A stretch of DNA of 64,000 bases, taken from Candidatus Saccharimonadota bacterium. Its GTDB lineage: Bacteria > Patescibacteriota > Saccharimonadia > Saccharimonadales > Saccharimonadaceae. Below, piece by piece: positions 59,560-64,000 of this stretch. Location of the stretch: NCBI GenBank assembly GCA_017433855.1, contig JAFRGM010000003.1, positions 1 through 64,000 on the forward strand, written 5' to 3'. The notes below the pieces were generated by a model. That model ran no database searches. It saw nothing but the letters and a program-made list of their open reading frames with translations, and was not told where the DNA came from. Within the stretch, counting starts at the first letter, position 1. Each line of letters starts with the position of its first letter. Both the position numbers and the translations under genes were made by a program.

Positions 59560-60279
59560 TTACAAAATCTCCTCTAATAGTTCACCGGCGCGTCGCACTA
59601 GCCCCATCACGCGCGAATAATTTTGTCGCGTTGGCCCTAGCACCCCCACATAGCTCTTATCGGAATACGGTGATCTAAACTTCGAAATAATCAATGAGAC
59701 TTCTGAGTTCTTACCTATTGGATTTTCATGCCCAATAAAAATGTTCAAAGGCTCGCCCGGTGCCGCCTCCCGTAGCCATGGTTCCAACTCATCCAAAAGT
59801 TTTGCCACCGACTGCACTCTTCTAGTATCTACAAACTCTGGCTGCGTAAACAATCGCGATATTCCCGACAGATAAAGTTGCCCGCCAATCGTCGCTAATC
59901 CCAAATTACCAGTTAATTCCACCAAAGCATCCACCGCCCCACGAATTGCCGCATCCGCCCTAGATTGCGCCGATACTCTCACTTCAAGCGCATGCGTTCC
60001 CCGCTCCAGCGCCTTCTGTTCACTTTCCTGCTCTACCTTGTTCCTATCTAAATTATTTACATAATATCTATATCCAGCATCCGTCGGCACGCGTCCCGCC
60101 GAAGTATGTGGTTGCGCAATCAAACCAAACATTTCCAGCCTAGCCATCTCCGCCCGGATAGTTGCAGGCGAAACCTTAAACAACTTCGCCATCGTTACGC
60201 TACCCACCGGTGCGGCCGTCTCGGCGTATTCTTCAATAATTTGACTCAATATTTCTCTTTGACGAGCAGTTAATTCCAT
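59560..60279 (-). CDS. hrcA: Heat-inducible transcription repressor HrcA, short form
   Basis: 239 residues. Winged-helix N-terminus (LTARQREILSQIIEEYAETAAPVGS, then ATIRAEMARLEMFGLI and SAGRVPTDAGYRYYV) and a C-terminal GAF-like effector domain (STKFRSPYSDKSYVGVLGPTRQNYSRVM style). The family is usually ~340 aa, so part of the middle is missing. The start is 60279: the -10 at 60286-60291 leaves 6 nt. A CIRCE operator lies just upstream. Confidence 0.93.
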   Translation of the reverse strand: MELTARQREILSQIIEEYAETAAPVGSVTMAKLFKVSPATIRAEMARLEMFGLIAQPHTSAGRVPTDAGYRYYVNNLDRNKVEQESEQKALERGTHALEVRVSAQSRADAAIRGAVDALVELTGNLGLATIGGQLYLSGISRLFTQPEFVDTRRVQSVAKLLDELEPWLREAAPGEPLNIFIGHENPIGKNSEVSLIISKFRSPYSDKSYVGVLGPTRQNYSRVMGLVRRAGELLEEIL

Positions 60280-60285
60280 AACTAT

Positions 60286-60291
60286 ATTATA
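60286..60291 (-). promoter_or_regulatory. -10 of hrcA-grpE
   Basis: TATAAT on the minus strand, 6 nt before ATG. Confidence 0.62.
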
Positions 60292-60296
60292 CAAAA

Positions 60297-60323
60297 TTAG
60301 CGCTCAAAATGCAAGAGTGCTAA
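60297..60323. promoter_or_regulatory. CIRCE operator
   Basis: TTAGCGCTC-N9-GAGTGCTAA; one base off the consensus left arm. It covers the promoter region of hrcA-grpE, indicating HrcA autorepression. Confidence 0.93.
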
Positions 60324-60360
60324 TTTTCCCCTTGTCTTTCGCATTTTCATTGCTATATGC

Positions 60361-60366
60361 TATAAT
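60361..60366 (+). promoter_or_regulatory. Extended -10 of the adk-like gene
   Basis: TGCTATAAT, 6 nt before ATG at 60373. Confidence 0.65.
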
Positions 60367-60372
60367 AAATAA

Positions 60373-60993
60373 ATGGAAGATCAGCTCAAAACTATCAAAT
60401 CATGGCTTGGCACTGGTAGCATTAATATCTTTGGCCTGCCAATGTCCGGTAAAGACACTCAGGGTCTCAAACTCGCCGAAGCTCTCGGCGCTAAATTTTT
60501 ATCCTCAGGTTTAATCATTCGCGCCATGGAGCAAGAAACTCATCAAAATTACTCCGATAAAGGCGCTCTTATCCCTACCGACATTTTCTACGAATGGGTC
60601 TTACCCTATTTTGAACGCCAAGATTTGCTAGAGTTTCCTCTTGTCTTGTCTTCAATTGGTCGCTGGCACGGCGAAGAAGATGCTGTCATGGACGCCGCCG
60701 CTAACGCTAGCCACCCCATCAAGGCCACCATCCTCTTAAATATCTCCGAAGCCGATGTAGAAAGTCGCTGGCAAGCTGCCAAAATCCTCAGCGACCGTGG
60801 CGAACGTAAAGACGATCAAAATATCGAAACTTTTCGCACCCGCCTTGCTGAATTCCGCACTAAAACTCTCCCCGTTTTAGAGCATTATCAAAATCTCGGT
60901 TTACTCATCAACATTAACGGCGACCAGCCCCGTGATCAGGTTTTTGCGGAAATCATTGCAAAACTCTATCTCTTTGCCACCAAGCAATCATAG
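60373..60993 (+). CDS. Adenylate-kinase-like nucleoside monophosphate kinase
   Basis: 206 residues. P-loop GLPMSGKDTQG at about 20-30 (adenylate kinases usually have GPPGSGKGTQ), then LSSGLIIRAM in the NMP-binding position and a C-terminal LSDRGERKDDQNIETFRTRLAEFRTKTLPV matching the end of Adk. The LID insert is very small. It probably phosphorylates AMP, but the altered P-loop leaves the substrate open. Confidence 0.82.
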   Translation: MEDQLKTIKSWLGTGSINIFGLPMSGKDTQGLKLAEALGAKFLSSGLIIRAMEQETHQNYSDKGALIPTDIFYEWVLPYFERQDLLEFPLVLSSIGRWHGEEDAVMDAAANASHPIKATILLNISEADVESRWQAAKILSDRGERKDDQNIETFRTRLAEFRTKTLPVLEHYQNLGLLININGDQPRDQVFAEIIAKLYLFATKQS

Positions 60994-61026
60994 CCACTAC
61001 TAAAACAATCGCCACCACAACCAGCC

Positions 61027-62403
61027 CTACTTTTTTCTAATCTTTCGCCATATCTTACCAATTTCCACCCTAAACTCATAAACCACATACACCACCCCCA
61101 CTACCACTACGCCAATTATTAAATACACCGCCACAAAAGCCGATTTTTCTTCATAAGTTTCTGTAGCTAGCGCATAATTAGTGCCATTATTTTCTTTAAT
61201 CTTTTTACATCGCCCAGTTTCCGGATTTATCTCATAACCCTCCTTACATTCGGTCGTCGTTTTTTCTTCGATTTTTCTACATCTCCCCGTCAATATATTC
61301 AAATACTGTCCTTCCGCACAAATCTTCTCTGTTATTTCCGTCACCTTCACACAATTTCCAGTCGCTTCATTAATGACTTTACCAGCCTCACAAGTCTTAA
61401 ATTCCTGATAGACATTCGGCTCTCCGGGCGTCACCTTGTAAGTTGTCCGCCATAGCTCCTTCCCGCTCTCGTCATAGCCCAAAAACGCCCAAGACGTCCC
61501 CTTGCGTTGTCCATTCGGATATTCCAAAGTATGTGCCACGCTTCCATCTACGTCTATGATATCTATTTTCCCCACATTAGTCGGATTTTTCGCAATACTA
61601 AAATCCATTAAATAACGCACAAAATATTCTCCCGCCTTTAGCACCCCTTCTAGTGGATAATTTTTATTCTTATATCTCACCATACAACCGTCTAGCAACA
61701 CCTGCTCTGCCCCATTATTATAAATCTCAATAAACTGCTCAGCCTGTGTCTCTTCGTAATAGCTTAAAACTTCCGCCAACATTACACCATTACACTGCCG
61801 CTCCTGTACCTCACCTTTGCCATCTTCTTCTATTATCACATAGTTCTTTGCTTCATAATGTGGCACATAATCATTCACCAAATCAAAATCTAATGTCTCC
61901 AAATTCCTTATCAGCGTGGTCATACTACCAGTCTTAAACTTTGGTTTACACCCTTCTTTACCGGTCCAGCACACCGCATCCACCACCTCATCATTTTTCA
62001 GTATCTCTATCGCTCCCTCATAAGCTAAAGTTTTAGTATAATCCATAGCCGCTAGCTCGCTGTCTGGCGAGCTAGCCAAGCGAAGGAGGATGGACTCGCC
62101 AGCTAGATAACTGTTCTCGGGAAACTCCACTATCGTAGTCTTGTTCCCGCTTGAAGTAGTATAGCGTACAGTTACGCCAGCGAGCGAAATCATTTGTTCG
62201 GCCTCTAGGTCATCGTCGCGCCGAGCTAGTTCTATCATTTCTCCAACATTACTTACCCCATCCACAGTGTATCCGGGATTAACCGCCTTAATGTAAATCT
62301 CCGGTAAAACATTAACTTCGCGTTCTTCCGCAAACACCAAAGCGCCAAACACGATACTATAAGCCAAAATCATCATACCTAATTTAACGAAAAATGTCTT
62401 CAT
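61027..62403 (-). CDS. Lamin-tail-domain surface protein with Cys repeats
   Basis: 458 residues. Signal peptide (about 7-25), two lamin-tail-like domains (about 33-150 and 205-340), then three repeats of C-x2-G-x3-N-x2-TG-x-C near residues 349-425, a transmembrane helix (about 430-450) and a basic tail. Likely displayed on the surface, anchored by the C-terminus. LTD proteins are frequent in Saccharibacteria. Confidence 0.82.
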   Translation of the reverse strand: MKTFFVKLGMMILAYSIVFGALVFAEEREVNVLPEIYIKAVNPGYTVDGVSNVGEMIELARRDDDLEAEQMISLAGVTVRYTTSSGNKTTIVEFPENSYLAGESILLRLASSPDSELAAMDYTKTLAYEGAIEILKNDEVVDAVCWTGKEGCKPKFKTGSMTTLIRNLETLDFDLVNDYVPHYEAKNYVIIEEDGKGEVQERQCNGVMLAEVLSYYEETQAEQFIEIYNNGAEQVLLDGCMVRYKNKNYPLEGVLKAGEYFVRYLMDFSIAKNPTNVGKIDIIDVDGSVAHTLEYPNGQRKGTSWAFLGYDESGKELWRTTYKVTPGEPNVYQEFKTCEAGKVINEATGNCVKVTEITEKICAEGQYLNILTGRCRKIEEKTTTECKEGYEINPETGRCKKIKENNGTNYALATETYEEKSAFVAVYLIIGVVVVGVVYVVYEFRVEIGKIWRKIRKK

Positions 62404-62461
62404 GTTGCGAACCTAGCACAACTCAGTCACAATTTCAACCCCCTACTCAATTTTTCTATGT

Positions 62462-62467
62462 TATAAT
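62462..62467 (+). promoter_or_regulatory. Extended -10 of the 62474 gene
   Basis: TGTTATAAT, 6 nt before ATG. Confidence 0.65.
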
Positions 62468-62473
62468 ATAACC

Positions 62474-63175
62474 ATGAGCATTGTATTCTCTGTTATTATT
62501 GTTACCCTATTTATGCTTATTCAGGCTTTACTGCAGCTAAAGCCGGCCACTTTTTCGCTACTTTATCATAATGCTCTTGCTAAATACAGCATCAAAAAAT
62601 CCGATAACCTCGCCCTCAACTACATCCTTGGCTCCGAACTTTTTATAGTCACTTTGTGGCTCGCCATGTACTATATTTTCTTTAGCATTTTCTACCTATT
62701 TCCCAACTTCCCCACCGCCATTCTATATTGGATCATCGCCGGTATTCTTGCCGCCACTGCCATATCATTCTTTTGCTTTTATTTCAAAAAAAGTCCTTCC
62801 ACCACCCTCTTTCTCTCCCGCCGGCACGCCCGCAGCATTACCGCTCGCACCGCATCAATAAAATCCCCTCGCGATGCTTTCTTGCTCGGCTTTTTCATCA
62901 ATATTCCCGAGTTAATCTTTACTCTACCACTCTATCTCCTCACTGCCGTTCTTATGCAATCTACCACCGTCTTCCCTCGCGCCATCACCGTCATTGCGCT
63001 AGTCATCGCCGCAGTTTTGCCAACCTTCATTATTCTTTTTGCCTTTCATGGTAGCGCCAATCTCGCCAGCATCACACGCACCCGCGTCAAACTAAAACCT
63101 TTTCTAAGAATCATCGTTCCACTCTGCTACATTATCACTTGCGCCATTACCATCATAGGAGTTCTCACATGGTAG
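62474..63175 (+). CDS. Polytopic membrane protein of unknown function
   Basis: 233 residues, about six hydrophobic helices, with a basic loop (SRRHARSITARTASIKSPRD) between helices 3 and 4. No family recognised. It overlaps the next gene by 7 bp. Confidence 0.78.
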   Translation: MSIVFSVIIVTLFMLIQALLQLKPATFSLLYHNALAKYSIKKSDNLALNYILGSELFIVTLWLAMYYIFFSIFYLFPNFPTAILYWIIAGILAATAISFFCFYFKKSPSTTLFLSRRHARSITARTASIKSPRDAFLLGFFINIPELIFTLPLYLLTAVLMQSTTVFPRAITVIALVIAAVLPTFIILFAFHGSANLASITRTRVKLKPFLRIIVPLCYIITCAITIIGVLTW

Positions 63176-63405
63176 ACATTTATAAAACTCTTGAAAAATC
63201 CCTCAAGCACCACGCCAAAGGTCTGCGTTTACCGCCTGGCGCCGCCAATGCTTTTATTGACGAAACCCTCGTCACCGTCCAAAAATCCCTCCGTACCAAA
63301 TCCCTCATTACTGATGCCGACCTTAAGCGCATCACTGCCAAAACCCGCAAAAAATACAAACAAGATGTCGCTTATGTTTACGAAAACTATGATATAATAC
63401 TATAA
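63169..63405 (+). CDS. Small helical protein of unknown function
   Basis: 78 residues (start MVDIYK, inside the preceding gene's end). The closing part (ITDADLKRITAKTRKKYKQDVAYVYENYD) resembles the C-terminal half of an ATP-cone, though too short to be sure. Its end overlaps the -10 of the next gene. Confidence 0.65.
   Translation: MVDIYKTLEKSLKHHAKGLRLPPGAANAFIDETLVTVQKSLRTKSLITDADLKRITAKTRKKYKQDVAYVYENYDIIL
63393..63398 (+). promoter_or_regulatory. -10 of the FAD oxidoreductase gene
   Basis: TATAAT within the end of the 63169 gene; 18 nt to ATG with a GGTAGTTAGG stretch. Confidence 0.5.
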
Positions 63406-63416
63406 AGGTAGTTAGG

Positions 63417-64000
63417 ATGGGCAAAAAATACAATTACGATTACATTATTATTGGTAGCGGGCCAGCGGGCACTACTGTGGCTTTAACGCTCGCACGCAAC
63501 AAAAAAAATCGCGTCGCTATTGTCGAAGGCAATGCTTATGGCGGCAGCAATCTTAATCATCGCGATATTCCCTACGCCGTCAGCCTAGGCTTTTCTCATA
63601 CTTTCGCCAAGCTCGGCGCCTACCCAGAAATCAACACTCGCGATATGCGTTATAATTTCCCTACCGTTGTCGCCCATCAACGTCATATTGTCTCCCTTCT
63701 CGGTGGCAACGACAAAACCATTTACGAATCTGCCGGCATTACCTGCATTGATGGTTATGCCAATTTCCTAGACAATCACACCATCGCCGTCAATGAACAA
63801 AAATACACCGCCACTACTTTTATTCTTGCTACTGGCGCCCACCTCAGAACCGACGAAATAACCGGTCTAGACAAGGTAGATTACCTCACTCCCGATACCG
63901 CCATCAAAGTCCGCCGCTTACCTCGTTTCGTATTTATCATCGGTGGTGGCCCCACTGGTTGTGAACTTGCACAATATTTTGCTGAACTCGGCGCCAAGAC
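63417..64000 (+). CDS. FAD/NAD(P)-dependent oxidoreductase (partial), redox Cys pair absent
   Basis: At least 194 codons, running off the window. FAD motif YIIIGSGPAGTTVAL, a second dinucleotide motif FIIGGGPTGCELAQYF, and ATGAHL between them fit the pyridine nucleotide-disulfide oxidoreductase family. The active-site segment (usually GGTCLNVGCIP) reads GGSNLNHRDIP, so both cysteines are missing and it cannot be a disulfide reductase of the classical type. Confidence 0.85.
   Translation, partial: MGKKYNYDYIIIGSGPAGTTVALTLARNKKNRVAIVEGNAYGGSNLNHRDIPYAVSLGFSHTFAKLGAYPEINTRDMRYNFPTVVAHQRHIVSLLGGNDKTIYESAGITCIDGYANFLDNHTIAVNEQKYTATTFILATGAHLRTDEITGLDKVDYLTPDTAIKVRRLPRFVFIIGGGPTGCELAQYFAELGAK

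Noticed and set aside
1-64000. UGA-to-Gly code of Gracilibacteria/Absconditabacteria
   Set aside because: TGA works as the stop of tyrS, murB and recA, often in ATGA/GTGA overlaps; no in-frame TGA is needed in any gene.

Overview
The window looks like a compact chromosomal segment from a Candidatus Saccharibacteria (TM7) type member of the Candidate Phyla Radiation. This is inferred from gene content, since no 16S is present. It carries a complete arginine deiminase operon next to glucose-6-phosphate isomerase, an archaeal/eukaryal-type single-chain glycyl-tRNA synthetase, a giant TrbL/VirB6-like membrane protein, lamin-tail-domain and DUF11 surface proteins, and dense, often overlapping genes. 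Glycolytic and housekeeping functions are present, but I see no amino-acid or nucleotide biosynthesis. TGA is used as a stop (tyrS, murB, recA), so the UGA-Gly code of Absconditabacteria/Gracilibacteria does not apply.

Layout. 1-10.9 kb: PH-domain protein, ruvB, an ABC exporter, glyQS, ppa, a sensor-less histidine kinase with an aberrant receiver and recO, xseAB and a flippase-like membrane protein. 10.9-16.7 kb: tyrS-trm-rpmA, rnhA behind a surface protein, gpmI. 16.7-23 kb: arcD-like antiporter, arcA, arcB, arcC, pgi. 23-32.4 kb: tRNA-Leu, pepN, ftsH, three tRNA-Pro genes, envelope proteins, lepA. 32.4-41.4 kb: pnp (interrupted by an in-frame stop), rpsO, two odd plus-strand genes, truB, a PRC-barrel protein, recX-recA, murB-folD. 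41.4-50.3 kb: secretion/surface proteins and two compositionally foreign genes. 50.3-53.7 kb: tRNAs, tpiA, a phosphomannomutase-like HAD protein and a racemase-like protein. 53.7-59.1 kb: small accessory enzymes (alpha/beta hydrolase, GNAT, def, Nudix, DUF1653, CYTH, DUF362). 59.1-64 kb: grpE-hrcA with a CIRCE operator, an adenylate-kinase-like gene, a surface protein, membrane proteins and the start of an FAD oxidoreductase.

The arc operon should make ATP and ammonia from imported arginine, while gpmI, tpiA and pgi give partial glycolysis. RuvB, RecA, RecX, RecO and XseAB supply recombination and repair. Surface proteins and the TrbL-like protein probably serve attachment to a host bacterium.

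Three features stand out. First, about 17 genes share one start-site layout: an extended -10 (TGnTATAAT) exactly 6 nt before ATG, which puts the transcription start on the A of the start codon (leaderless mRNA). Compositionally foreign genes instead have near-consensus -35/-10 promoters and long Shine-Dalgarno leaders. Second, lepA, truB and murB each carry a GC-rich, palindromic, in-frame insertion of about 30-50 codons, resembling the Rickettsia palindromic elements in concept. Third, pnp has a single in-frame TAA at codon 72 in an otherwise intact gene.
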